NCBI GenBank assembly: GCA_024663395.1
Contig: JANFAH010000006.1
Span: 1,116,001 to 1,180,000 of the forward strand
DNA length: 64,000 bases
Direction: 5' to 3'
Origin: Pisolithus tinctorius
Lineage: Eukaryota > Basidiomycota > Agaricomycetes > Boletales > Pisolithaceae
Part shown: positions 32,532 to 43,328 of the stretch, one piece after another
Position numbering within the stretch: position 1 is the stretch's first letter
Layout: each line of letters opens with the position of its first letter
The notes under the pieces: generated by a model
The model's input: only the letters and a program-made list of their open reading frames with translations
Database searches by the model: none
Told to the model about the DNA's origin: nothing
Translations under genes and position numbers: made by a program

Positions 32532-33106
32532 TGTTAAGTCCGGGTCTTCACCAGTCCAAGGCCAGTCCAGAGTCTGGTCGGGGGTTAGAGGGTAATACGA
32601 GATATCAAGGGGTTTTGGACTATTGGACTTAGCAACTGAGGGCGCAGCACTATTCCCTTGCGTGGGCCATAGTCCAGTCAAGAGACAGAAGACAGAGGAC
32701 GAGAGAGACCAGGTTAAGACGAGAACTAGTTTGATTTCAGACTGAGGCTAAACAGAATATCCTATGGCTTAAATACTAGAAGTAACCTAAGTGTAATGTA
32801 GCACTGGAGACTGGTCTGCACTGGTACAGCAATGATTGGTAAGTAGTGTTACAAAGAATCTTATCAAGCAAGGACTATGAACAAGGGATTACCGGGAACT
32901 GGGGCAGGACATGTGGCTGGGCCGGGTGTTACACCGGCCCGGTACTAACTGAGGGGACAACTCAACTGGGCACTGCCTTGCAGTGCCATGCAAGCTAACA
33001 CATTTCTGGGTCGAAGGGTTAAGGCCAGGACTGGGGCAAGGGTTGAATGAGACCAGTTGAGACTGGGGTAGAGCCGGTCTGGGGTAGTCTGGACACGGTC
33101 ATGACA
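32532..33106 (-). repeat. Element E 3' LTR
   Basis: On the minus strand it begins TGTCATGACCGTGTCC and ends GGACTTAACA. Directly inside lies the polypurine tract CCAAGAGGGGGATAC (33107-33121, minus strand). Confidence 0.9.
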
Positions 33107-33237
33107 GTATCCCCCTCTTGGAGCCAAGCCCACGAGGCTCCAATGAGGACAATGCTGAGAATGAAAATTTTGTGTCTGACCTTGAAAACCAGTGGACTTA
33201 AGACCGGTTCACCCCAGGTTTGGTTTTTCACTTTGAC

Positions 33238-34282
33238 ATGTCTATTCGCTGGTCCAGAACACCCTACGACCAAGAACTCCTGCCCAACCTGACCTGGGCG
33301 ACAAGCAAAGAGCTGTGGGTGGGCAGTGACAATGACGACGAGGCCATCCAGGGAAAGCTGGCTGAGCGCAAGAGGCACAAGGCGAAGGCGCAGGAGGAAG
33401 CCCAGTTGGAGGCTGAGAGGCAGGAGCAAGCCCAGCTTGAAGAGGAGAGGGCACATGCAGAGGCTGAGGCGCAGAGTGTAGAGGCCACGCACAAGGCTGA
33501 AGAAGCCAGAAAGGTGGAGGAGAGCTGGCGGGCAGATGCCCTGGTGGGTAGTTCGGCCAGGGCCAGTTCAAATGTGGAGGTGATGAACCCCTGGTGAGTA
33601 TTGACCAAGTGACTGGTAGTTGACCGGTTGACCACCTCCCAGGTGTCTTCGTTGCGCTCAGACGAACATGACCTGTCTGCACAACACTGACAGCAAGAAG
33701 AAGTGCCTGGCCTGTAACTGGTGCAACAAACTCAAGGAGCGTTGCCGGTGGCTGGTCGAAGGTGAGGCCGGTCAGGGAGCCGGCTCAGGTGCTGACAAGG
33801 GTAAGAGGAAGGCTGATGTAACATCCCCACGCACTGGTGAGAAGAAGAAGAGGTCGTGGCGCCCATCCGCTAAGGTGCTCGAGGGTGCTGGTGATGAGGA
33901 GGACGACATGGAGGAGGGGCCTTCGACAAAGAAGACCGGTGCTGAGGCCAGGGCCAGTCCTGTCACTGGCGATCAGATGGAGCACCTGATCAAGGCAGTG
34001 GAGCGCATGACTGACAACGTGGTCGGCCTAATGGTGGCCCAAAGGGAGGTCTCGAGGAACTTTTACTGGTTTGCCTGGTCCTACAAGACCTACGTCAAAG
34101 AACACTTCGAGTTCTTGGTGCCGGACGTGCCTTCAGACCGGGACACCACCGACAAGGAGGACAGGGACATCAAGGGGCTTGACGATGAGTTGGAGGGGCT
34201 GAGGGAGGAAGAGGAGGAAAGCCGGTCCCGGCCTGAGTCAGGTGACCAGGCTGGTGCTGGTTCTGCTGGGTCCCAGATCTGA
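33238..34282 (+). CDS. Element E antisense accessory gene, intact, two exons (331 aa)
   Basis: Lies on the strand opposite gag-pol, between the pol stop (34467) and the 3' LTR, 132 bp from the LTR. Exon 1 is 33238-33593 (MSIRWSRTPYDQ; then a coiled coil rich in QLEAERQEQAQLEEERAH). A 49-nt intron (33594-33642; GTGAGTATT...CTCCCAG) joins to exon 2 (33643-34282). Splicing keeps frame across a Trp codon and creates the cysteine cluster CLRCAQTNMTC, CLACNWCNKLKERCRW. A basic KKKRSW stretch, an acidic block, a helical region (QMEHLIKAVERMTDNVVGLM) and an acidic tail follow. All parts recur in the A and D copies. Function unknown. A nuclear nucleic-acid-binding factor is the simplest guess. Confidence 0.78.
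33594..33642 (+). other. Intron of the element E antisense gene
   Basis: 49 nt, GTGAGT donor, GTTGACC as branch-point candidate, CCCAG acceptor. Without splicing the frame stops at the donor (TGG TGA). With splicing it runs on for 213 codons. Equivalent introns occur in element A (53 nt) and D (78 nt). Confidence 0.75.
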
Positions 34283-34463
34283 GGTCGTGTGCGCATAGAG
34301 TACCGTTTTTTCTTGTACATGTATAGTTGCCAATGTCAATGCCTGGTTCCAGTTCTAAGGTGTGAAAGAAAGGACAAATAAAAGAAAAGTAAGAGGGATC
34401 AAGACATAGTAACTACGAGATAGGAGAAACAGATAAGGGAAAAGAAAACTTGAGACCAGTTCT

Positions 34464-37400
34464 ATGTTACTTCTTGAAAGGACCAGGTTTGTCTGGGTAC
34501 CAGTCATGATACTCCTGGACGAGTTCTGAAGCATTGTCCAGCTCTGTTGCTAGTACCCAGGTAGTTTCTTCATCAGTTCCCTCATAACCAGTCCACTGGA
34601 CCAGGTACTGCAACCAACACTTTCTGTGCTGGTCAACCTTTGAATTGAGTATCTCTGCTACTTCGAATTCTAAGTTGCCATCAACATCTACTGGTGGGGG
34701 TGGAGGTTGAGTCTGGTTGGGTATGGTGTTTGGGATGGCTGGTTCAAGCTGGGATACATGGAAGACTGGGTGTACAGTGCGCATAGAGTCTGGTAGGCGT
34801 AGGGTGAACGAGTGAGAACTGGCCTGGGCTATTATGGAATAGGGTCCCAGGTTCTTCTCACTCAGTTTCTTGGAGGGCTGGGTTGACCAGAAGTACTTGG
34901 CTTTTACATAGACATTGTCGCCCACCTTGAAGTCTGGGGCCAGCATGCACTTGGCATCTGCCAGTCCTTGGTAGCATTGCTGGGCAAGAGCCATTTCTTC
35001 ATGTAGGTACTGGTGCAGTGAATCTAAGTCGACTGCATAATCACGAGCCTGGTTGGATGTGAGGTCGCACTCAGGGAAGACCGAGATATTAGGGTGATAA
35101 CCCTTATTAGCGAAGAAGGGTGATACCCTGGTCGTAGCGCTGGGTGCATTGTTGTAGGCAAACTCAGCTAGCGGTAGTAGTTCGGCCCAGTTGTCCTGCT
35201 GATAGTTGCAGTAGACCTGGAGATACTGTTTGAGGGTCTGGTTGGTGTGCTCTGTCTGACCATCCCCCTCTGGGTGATACCTGGAGGTGAAATGTAGACA
35301 CATGTCTAGAGCTTTACCTAGAGACCGGAAGAAGTGAGATACGAACTCTGATCCCTGGTCTGAGGTTACATGAGCCAGTACACCATGCTTAGAGAACATG
35401 TGCATGAGGAAGAGTTTGGCGAGCTCAGGGGCTGTGATGGTGTTGTGAGTAGGTATGAAGATGGCTTGCTTTGAGAGCCGGTTGACCATGATGAGGATTG
35501 CGGTAAAGCCAGTTGAGGCCGGGAGTTGTTCTATGAAATCCATCGAGATGGAATTCCATGGCTTCTCTGGCACTGGGAGTTGCTTGAGTAGGCCATAAGG
35601 CCAGTGGCAGGGTACCTTGGCCCGGGCACAGGTAGTACAAGACTGGACATAGTCCTTGACAAATGTCCTTAGGCTGGGCCAAGTGTATTTGCACCAGATG
35701 AGCTCTAGAGTTCTGTTTTGGCCGAAGTGGCCGGACAAGGGATGGTCATGTTTAAACCTCAAGACACGAAGGCGAAGGTCATTAGAGTCCGGTACATAGA
35801 TTCTTCCATCTAGACAGAGGAAGCCAGTGTCATCAACTGACCACCAGGAATCTGATGTGTCTGAGAACTGGACTTGGGCGACTGGGTCTGAGGGTAGGGC
35901 TGAGAGAATATCATTATGCAACTTCTCCACATCCATTAGTGCAACAGCACATAGGACCGGGTATTCAAGGTAGGTGGCTAGCTGTTCCTGTGTGAAGACT
36001 GGTCTGAGATTCTGTGGGTTGACCTGGGCATAGTCGCTATCCCCCTCTTTGGGGTAGACGTCCCATTGTCTAGTTAGGGCATCAGGCTTAGCACTGAGTT
36101 TACCGGGTCTGAACTGGATAACCATATTGAACTGGGACAAGAACTCAGACCAGCGCACCTGGCACCAGGTTAAAACCTTTGAGGTGGAGAAGTACTCCAG
36201 GTTCTTGTGATCGGTGACAATGTCAACCGGTACTGCAGAGCCTTCTAAGTAATGCCACCACATCTGGAATGCTTCGAAGATCGCAAGTAGCTCCTTATCA
36301 TGGGTGTCATAATTTAGCTCCAGGGCTGTCAGGGTACGAGAATAAAATGCAACTGGCCGGATTTGACCATCACCACCAGTGATGGACAAAATGCCAGCTA
36401 TGGTGTAATCAGAAGCATCAGTCTCAACAGTAATAGGAGCTTCTGGGGAAAAGTGAGTTAGGACCAGGGCAGTGGTGAAGGCCTGCTTGAGTTTGTTGAA
36501 AGACCAGTGGCACTCCTCAGAAAAGTTCCAGGGAGCACCTTTGCGTGTCAACCGGGTTAGAGGTACCACTATGTCTGAGTAGTTAAAAATGAACTGGTGA
36601 TAGAAATTGGTGAAGCCCAGGAAGGACTGAATGTCCTTTACCTTCTGGGGCTCAGGCCAGTCGCAGATAGCTTTGACTTTCTCTGAAGACATGGTAAGGC
36701 TGGCTGGGGACAAGTGGTAACCCAAGTATTCCACAGAGTCCGAGTGGAATTTACACTTCTCCGGTTTGGCATACAGGCCATGCAACTGGAGCCAGTGAAG
36801 AACCTCCTGGACATGCTGCTTGTGTGATGACTCATCTCTGGAGTAGATTAAAATGTCGTCGAGGTAGACGACAACACAGACATCTAGCATATCTGCAAAG
36901 ATTGAATTGACAAACTGCTGGAAGGTGGCCAGGGCATTGGTAAGACCGAAAGGCATCACCAACCACTCGTAAGACCCATAGCGTGTTCTGAAGGCAGTTT
37001 TCCACTCATCCCTGGGTGCAATCCAGACGAGGTGGTACATGTGCCTTAAGTCGATCTTAGTGTAGATTTTGGCGCAGCTAGGGGAGTCGAGTAGATCAGA
37101 TATTAGTGGTAGGGGATACCAGTCTTTCTTGGTGAGCTTGTTAAGGCCCCGGAAGTCAACACATAACTGGAGTGAGCCATCCTTCTTCTTTACAAAGAGG
37201 ACCAGTGCAGTGTAGGGGGAAGAGGTGGGCTGGATGAAACTGGTAGTCAGGTTTTCGTTGATGAAGGCCCGGAGAGCTTGCAGCTCGACCAGGGATAGCG
37301 AGTAGATGGTTCCTATGGGTGGTGTAGTACCCTCTTCCAATTCGATCTTAAGGTCATACTCTTGGTGTGGGGGGAGAGTAGAGGCCTTGGCTTTGCTAAA

Positions 37401-38117
37401 GACATCAGCAAAGTCGTGGTAGTCCTTTGGTACACCAGCCAGGTCTGGTGGAGGACCGGTGGAAGTAGACTGGGCCAGGACTGGGTCCAATGGGCATAGG
37501 TGAAGTTGGAATTGGGTAGGTCCCTCTAGTTTGCAAGCACGTAAATACGCAGCTGCATTGATCAGGGCGATAGGGGGAGCTTTCAGGGGGGTGCGAACCA
37601 GTGAGTTGACAGATGGTACAGATGGCGCAGGGCCAGGGTTGGGTTGGTCGAGTAGACCGGGTTTGGGAGGACCGGTTAAGACCGGTGTGGCAGGGGGTGT
37701 CGACGGGGTTGGCATTCCTCCTGTAGATGTCCAGAAAGTTAGACTGCTCAATACCCAATCAATTGACAGATTGTAGCGGGTGAGCCAGTCATATCCAAGG
37801 ACTATCTTACATTCAGAATCCAACAGGGCTAGAAACAGGGTTACCAGGGTGACATCGCCGGTCGCAAATTGAACTGAAAGATCTACTGCTTGAGTGATGA
37901 TGAAACTTGATGACCCATCAAAGAGCTGGAGTTGGATAGGGGACACGGGATAAGGGGCAAAAGAGTGTTGATTAACAAAGTCTTTATCTATGAAACTACG
38001 CATGGAACCGGAGTCCACTAGTGTACGAAACCAGGGTAAATTGTGACTGACAATAGAGACATGGGGGGTTAACAAGTTTGGATTAGAAAGAGCGGACGCA
38101 TTGAGGCGAGCCTCCAT
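34464..38117 (-). CDS. Element E pol polyprotein (1216 aa from first ATG)
   Basis: Protease with DSG at residues 35-37; RT with YLDD at 418-421; RNase H with Asp567 (TVETDAS), Glu609 region and Asp636 (TDHKNL); integrase zinc region H792-x4-H797 and C827-x2-C830; catalytic triad Asp860, Asp920, Glu956 (D-D-35-E); a GPY/F-type region; and a C-terminal chromodomain (EFEVAEILNSKVDQ, LVQWTGYEGTDEETTW) at about 1145-1205. The ATG at 38117 is probably not the real entry: the frame is open further upstream to the slippery site at 38180-38186, so pol is most likely made as a gag-pol fusion. No lesion seen. Confidence 0.95.
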
Positions 38118-38176
38118 GGGTGCACAGCCAGAGTCAATGCAGCTCTCAGTCTGTGTGGAGTCCTGAGAGCTGCTAC

Positions 38177-38186
38177 CTATTTTTTT
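38177..38186 (-). promoter_or_regulatory. Element E gag-pol -1 frameshift site
   Basis: On the minus strand gag ends GCA AAA AAA TAG. The heptamer A AAA AAA overlaps the last two sense codons, and after a -1 slip the frame reads ATA GGT AGC AGC and continues open into pol. Relative frame of gag and pol: pol is at -1. Confidence 0.65.
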
Positions 38187-39547
38187 GCCTCAGGGGCAGA
38201 GCCCAAGGTTGAGGCCGGTGCTGCCTCAGAGGTGGCCGCAGTGCGAGCTTTGGCTTTCCTGGCTTTCTTGGGGCACTTATCTGCAAAATGTCTGGTGCCC
38301 CCACAGAACATGCAAAGGTTATTGTCTCTACAGCATTTGCACTCCTCCAGTGTCAACTTGCCATCCTTGCCCAGTTTGTTTGAGTCCAGCTTGGGTGTGT
38401 TAGAGCCAGTCTGACTGGTCGAGGCGGGTTTGGACTGAGTTTGGTTACCGGAGTTGCTATTTCCAGAGTTATTGCTGGTCTTGGACTTCTCTTGACTGGG
38501 CTTAGACTGATTGTTGTGGCCAGGGTTGGGAGTAGACTTGTTACCAGAGGACGACCCCTGGTGTTTACTAGACCACTGAACCTCCTCTTTGCGCTCCCAG
38601 TAATGTGCATCAATCTCCTGGGCTAGGTGGCGAAGCTTGTGAAGGGTTCTTGGTTTGCCAACCCAGCAGACCTTGTCTTTGATACAGTCAGGGAGACTGG
38701 TGTAGAAGAAGTGGTGCAGAGCGCCATCACCATATCCCCGGACTTGTGAGGCAAGCCGGTTCAATTCAACCATGTACTTATTGACCCAGTGATTATCTTT
38801 CATTTGGAGGTGGTCTAGCTGGCTTTCAGCGTCAGCCACCGGGTCGTGAGGTCCAAAAGTAGTTTGAAGTTCTATGATGAACTCCTTCCAGGAGTCCATC
38901 CAGTAGGGCCGGTCCTCCAGGTCTTCAGTCCCAAGTAGGTCTGGTTCAAACCACTCGAGAGCCATCCCTTTCAGGAATGACTGCACGAAAGTGACCTTGG
39001 CTTGATCACTTTGACAGGCCCAGGGCCGGTCCCAGAAGTTAAGTTCGCACTGGATAAGAAATGCACGCAGCTTCTTTGGGTCTGTCCCATCAAAGGTGTC
39101 TGGTTCGCGCAACTTGGTTCTAGAGGATGACTCAGAGCCAGTGCGAGCATTATGTGCGAGGAGCTCGATGGCTTTGGCAAGGTTATCAAGCACGGTTACA
39201 CCAGGCTCGACATCATCCTCTGGGAGGGGTTCTTCATCGTCATTATCTGGGTCATCTCCCGGCCCATCGTTGCCAGGACCATCATCACTGGGGTGATTGA
39301 AGTCATCTGGTTCGTCCAGGTCCAGTTCATCATCCAGATCGTTAGTGGGTGCAAGAGCTCGATTAGGGATGGGGGTAGTGGATTTACAGGCTGAGAAGCC
39401 CCTGAAGTTGTTGACTTCACTGGGTGACCTTCTGGCTGTCCCTAAGGACACCAGGGCAGCAGCACAGCACAAGTCGACTGCTGAAGTGGAATCTGGGTTG
39501 GTGGTAGCACGTGCCTGTGCTGCTTGGGTTCTGGTTTGGGTAGGCAT
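38177..39547 (-). CDS. Element E gag, intact (456 aa)
   Basis: Starts at ATG 39547 (MPTQTRTQAAQARATTNPDS); an upstream in-frame GTG is not needed. An acidic Asp-rich linker (residues about 60-110) precedes the capsid-like core (REPDTFDGTDPKKLRAFLIQ, LKGMALEWFEPDLL, LPDCIKDKVCWVGKP), a Ser/Asn/Gln-rich linker, and one zinc knuckle CMFCGGTRHFADKC beginning at residue 412. Same architecture as the D gag at 23026 but clearly divergent in sequence. No lesion seen. Confidence 0.93.
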   Translation of the reverse strand: MPTQTRTQAAQARATTNPDSTSAVDLCCAAALVSLGTARRSPSEVNNFRGFSACKSTTPIPNRALAPTNDLDDELDLDEPDDFNHPSDDGPGNDGPGDDPDNDDEEPLPEDDVEPGVTVLDNLAKAIELLAHNARTGSESSSRTKLREPDTFDGTDPKKLRAFLIQCELNFWDRPWACQSDQAKVTFVQSFLKGMALEWFEPDLLGTEDLEDRPYWMDSWKEFIIELQTTFGPHDPVADAESQLDHLQMKDNHWVNKYMVELNRLASQVRGYGDGALHHFFYTSLPDCIKDKVCWVGKPRTLHKLRHLAQEIDAHYWERKEEVQWSSKHQGSSSGNKSTPNPGHNNQSKPSQEKSKTSNNSGNSNSGNQTQSKPASTSQTGSNTPKLDSNKLGKDGKLTLEECKCCRDNNLCMFCGGTRHFADKCPKKARKAKARTAATSEAAPASTLGSAPEAKK

Positions 39548-39601
39548 GCCAAGGGTGTGATGCTGAGGATTGAGCAGAAGGGTGATGACCCACACAAGTG
39601 T

Positions 39602-39614
39602 GAGTCTGAAATAC
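39602..39614 (-). promoter_or_regulatory. Element E self-priming site
   Basis: Directly inside the 5' LTR the minus strand reads GTATTTCAGACTC. ATTTCAGACT (39603-39612) is perfectly complementary to AGTCTGAAAT at the predicted transcript start in the LTR (39817-39826), which lies 25 bp downstream of TATTTAAG (39851-39858). No TGG. Confidence 0.65.
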
Positions 39615-40188
39615 TGTTAAGTCTGGGTCTTCACTGGTCCAAGGCCAGTCCGGAGTCTGGTCGGGGGTTAGAGGGTAATATGAGATATCAAGGGGTTTTG
39701 GACTATTGGACTTAGCAACTGAGGGCGCAGCACTATTCCCTTGTGTGGGCCATAGTCTGGTCGAGAGACAGAAGACAGAGGATGAGAGAGACTGGGTTAA
39801 GATGAGAACTAGTTTGATTTCAGACTGAGGCTAAACAGAATATCCTACGGCTTAAATACTAGAAGTAACCTAAGTGTAATGTAGCACTGGAGACCAGTCT
39901 GCACTGGTACAGCAATGATTGGTAAGTAGTGTTACAAAGAATCTTATCAAGCAAGGACTATGAACAAGGGATTACCGGGAACTGGGGCAGGACATGTGGC
40001 TGGGCTGGGTGTTACACCAGCCCGGTACTAACTGAGGGGACAACTCGACTGGGCACTGCCTTGCAGTGCCACACAAGCTAACATGTTTCTGGGTCGAAGG
40101 GTTAAGGCCAGGACTGGGGCAAGGGTTGAACGAGACTGGTCGAGACCGGGGTAGAGCCGGTCTGGGGTAGTCTGGACACAGTCATGAC
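39615..40188 (-). repeat. Element E 5' LTR
   Basis: 574 bp. Includes the TATA-like TATTTAAG and the predicted start described for the priming site. Compared with 32532-33106, several inferred CCGG sites are CCAG in one LTR and CTGG in the other. Confidence 0.9.
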
Positions 40189-40231
40189 AAGTGACAAAAG
40201 TACAAGATATTGAAAGTAAAACAAAAAACAT

Positions 40232-41663
40232 CTATGGCATACCCTGTCTCATGCACTCAGCATGGTAATCATCCCACATTTGCACTGCAATCACAGCATG
40301 CAAGGTGTTCATCTGCCTATGTGACTTGGCCTTCAACAGAGTTTCTTGCAGGCTTCTGACATCAACATCTTCAGGCACCAGGAGTTGCCCATCATCTTCA
40401 TCATCTGCATTGGGATCTGGAATGTCCATGTCATCAGGTTCATGAAGGTGGATGATATTATGAATGCAACACATAGCAGCAGGTAAATGGGATTGGACTG
40501 CCATGCTATACTCAGGTGGGAGAGTGAGGATACAGAAGTGTTACTTTATAATTCCAAAGTTTTGCTCAATATTGTTTTGAAGCATAGCATGGCGAAGATT
40601 GAAGAGTTCTTTTCCATCCTTTGGCCTGTAGGGAATGAGTGATAGTCAAATGTACAGTCGATGTATTGGTACATACCAGACATTTGCTTGGCCCCACTCA
40701 GCCAGATGATAATGTTGGCCATGGTATGGCACAAGCAATTGCAGAGTTGATGGGAATCCTGCATCAGCAAGATAATAGCAACCATCAGGGATTGTGAAAT
40801 CCCACAAGTGGGCATTGTGGTAGACTGTAGCATCAGTGGCTGATCCCTCCCAACCTCTGAGAACATATGTAATAACATTGTTAAACAAGCATGCAACAAG
40901 ACAATTCTGAGATAGGAATCCTTTGCAATTATGCATCAGATCCTGTTCACCTGCCAATGGCACACATGTGATATGTGTGCCATCAAGGGCTCCTATGGCA
41001 TCCTTGAAGTAAGGAAAAAAATTTGGATTACTGGTGATATGAATGGGGATCAGCAAATCAACTCTGCGTAGGTGAACATATGTGATATATATTGGGCCCT
41101 CTGAGAAGGCATGGAGCATTCATTTGAAATATCTGGGTAAATCTGTTGTTAGCCAGAGCAAGTATTCAGCACACCATGCACTCACCATGATATGGTATCC
41201 ATCGAATGTTGGAATCACTCACCAATATGCTGAGAAGACAAGCCTGTCACAATTGCATACAAGAATATGGCAAGCTGCTCTTCTAGCATGATGTTCTTTG
41301 AATCCTGGAAGCCCACTTCATGAAGGATGGATATGGCCTGGAGAAAGACATGCTTGTGAAGGCCAAGCTCAGTTCTGATTCACTCTGGTTGTCCATTTAG
41401 TAATTCATCCAACCAGCCCTGCCCTGAAAGAGAGCAGATGTATGATAGGGTTGACATAGGGTGCCTTCTTGCATGGATGCCAATGTGATGTAGTACATTG
41501 CAAGTACAATGCCAGTCATTCTGAAGTTTTGAATCTGCTCAATGACTGCCAATGTCCAAATGACATCAGAGTGATGATCTTCATCCTCTGTGTTGATAGG
41601 GTGATCTTGATCTTCAACCATAGCAGTAGCAGTATGCCTCAACAATATATGATAAGCAGTCAC
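40232..41663 (-). pseudogene. PIF/Harbinger (HARBI1-type) DDE nuclease, decayed
   Basis: Transposase nuclease of a PIF/Harbinger DNA transposon. Order on the minus strand: N-terminal helical region (YHTSALFQGRAGWMNYLNG, RIRTELGLHKHVFLQ, LEEQLAIFLY), a HTH-like segment with GE*FQHS where CGA became TGA, then the DDE domain: FFPYFKDAIGALDGTHITC, SQNCLVACLFNNVITYVLRG then WEGSATDATV, YYLADAGFPSTLQLLVPYHG, a probable intron near 40620-40672 (GTATGT...CTACAG), FNLRHAMLQNNIEQNFGIIK, and a C-terminus ending MRQGMP at 40232. Stops occur near 41216, 41165 and 40600. Ends of the transposon are not identified. Confidence 0.75.
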
Positions 41664-41782
41664 CTATGCTCAACAGCTGAGTGGTATCAACTTCAAAGTC
41701 TGCTGAACTGCACACAGACTTGGTTTGCATATGTTTTGCACAAAGAAGCAGAAATGTTGCTGCCATTCAGAGCCCAAGTTAT

Positions 41783-41912
41783 TTAGACTGGAGTTGGGTT
41801 TCTTAGGGCTGGAGTTAGGTTTTCTAGGCCAGACTAGGACCAGACTTGACCAGAGTTAGGGGCTGGGGTTCTGGATTGGACTGGGATTGAGTCCAAGAGT
41901 CATGGATATGAC
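41783..41912. repeat. Possible LTR fragment of the A/E family
   Basis: G/T-rich stretch with repeated CTGGAGTTAGG-like words, ending ATGGATATGACA much as A/E LTRs end on the + strand (GGTCATGACA). Too degraded to place its start. Confidence 0.3.
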
Positions 41913-41989
41913 ACTGACAGATGAACACTCCAAACATTCATGGAAAGAGTGACCAGGCTGTCTGAAAAAGTAAGATGGAAAAGGGAAAC

Positions 41990-42217
41990 TTACCTTGCAG
42001 TGAATTGTTTATATGGAGGGGTGTCAGCAACTCGAAGTAGCAGGTAGCACTTACTAGTAGTAGTGAGAAATATTATGGGTACTGCTGTGCATGTGACCTG
42101 TCCCACAAATGAATGCAATGCCTGACTTACAGTGTGCTTGAGGAAGACATTGAGTCTAGGCTCTAAATTGTCAAATAATTGAGTGATTAGATATAAGTTT
42201 TGTGTTCCATATTTCAT
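41990..42217 (-). pseudogene. Unrecognised exon-like fragment
   Basis: 75-codon minus-strand open stretch (MKYGTQNLYLITQLFDNLEP ... PPYKQFTAR) that ends at a GTAAGT donor-like site, so it could be one exon of a broken gene. I recognise no family, and the flanks hold no clear further exon. Confidence 0.3.
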
Positions 42218-43328
42218 TCCTCAATGTTCCAGACTGCCTATTGTAATATTCATGGGAGATGTGTTTGTGCATTACAGTAGACATATTGATAAGCTATGTA
42301 TAGTAATTCCTAGTTACAAGTACTAGTGCCCCATTGCTACTTTGTTAATAGATTTGGCCACTTTTACCAATGTGACTAAAGTTTTGATGAATGACAGAAT
42401 TTTAACATGTCATTTTTTAATTGCACAATTGTTACATCATCACAGCTGAAACAAACATTCACACCTGCAGCTAGTACTTAGCAATACTCTCATCTCCTTT
42501 ATGCTGTCCACATGGTATTGGGGGAATGCTTGGTGCATTCCTCTGCCATATGTCAGGGGCTTGGTGCCCTTGACAGCCTTGAAGGCTTGGAGCCTTCAAG
42601 GGCAGTCTTGGTATCCAGTGGATCTGACCATCAATCACATGATGACAGTCAAGACTGACCCTCATCTTTCAGCAACATTAATGAAGGTTTTGCAGGTCAG
42701 TGCTTTTGACTTAAATTATGCATCATTATGCTTCATAGTCTACTGACCCATTTACCAGCACATACTATGTGTACTAGGCCTATTGTTCTCCCCACCTCCA
42801 GCTGCACACCATTGTTCCACCTGGCCAATATATGCCTTCTATAGCGATGCCCTTGTCTCCCCACACATCTACCCTTGGTACAGATTCAGTGGTTGATTGC
42901 ATAGATGACAGTGCAGTTCTCCCCTTGCCTTTTAGTCCCAAAGCTTCGAGTTAGTGACACATCCATTCATATCTATCCCTGCTGATTGAATACATGGCAT
43001 GTTCCTCTACAGTATTGGAGACTTGGTGCAATGTTACCTTCAAGGGCAGTCCTGTTGTGATTCTGATTGTTGATCTCAAGTTCTCCTTTCTACTATGAAT
43101 TTTCTCCAGGATGCCTCATGATCAACCATGCAAAGTTCTAATGTGGGTATGTATTTAGCTTTTCAGTGTATCTTATCCATCAATTTCTGCTACTTCCTCT
43201 AGGGTATTATGAACAGTTATGTCACATCTAAGTGCATGATTCATCATGGTTGAACTTCTAGTTTTCCTGCAATGGCCAATTCTCTGCATATTCACCCTCC
43301 AGCCTTTCCTTCCCATTCCCTGACCCAT
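42218..43328. other. Region without a clear gene; repeated hairpin module
   Basis: Contains a perfect inverted repeat CCTTGAAGGCT-TGG-AGCCTTCAAGG (about 42575-42600), followed by GGCAGTCTTGGTATCCAGTG. A weaker copy of the surrounding sequence occurs near 43020-43080, and a strong copy of the hairpin near 48370-48395. Origin not recognised. Confidence 0.45.

Larger units (their letters stand above)
32532..40188 (-). mobile_element. Element E: complete Ty3/gypsy chromovirus, open gag and pol
   Basis: LTRs 32532-33106 and 39615-40188 are flanked by a perfect 5-bp duplication AGTGA (32527-32531 and 40189-40193). Minus orientation. It contains a self-priming site, gag, a -1 slippery site, a 1216-codon pol without a stop, a convergent intact antisense gene and a polypurine tract. 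It is the only copy in the window that could be autonomous. The LTRs differ at about 30 positions, essentially all CpG-type transitions. It sits between the two genes of a Harbinger element. Confidence 0.94.

Noticed and set aside
33242..33985. Minus-strand frames within 33242-33985
   Set aside because: Complement of the element E antisense gene; they lack any gag or pol motif.
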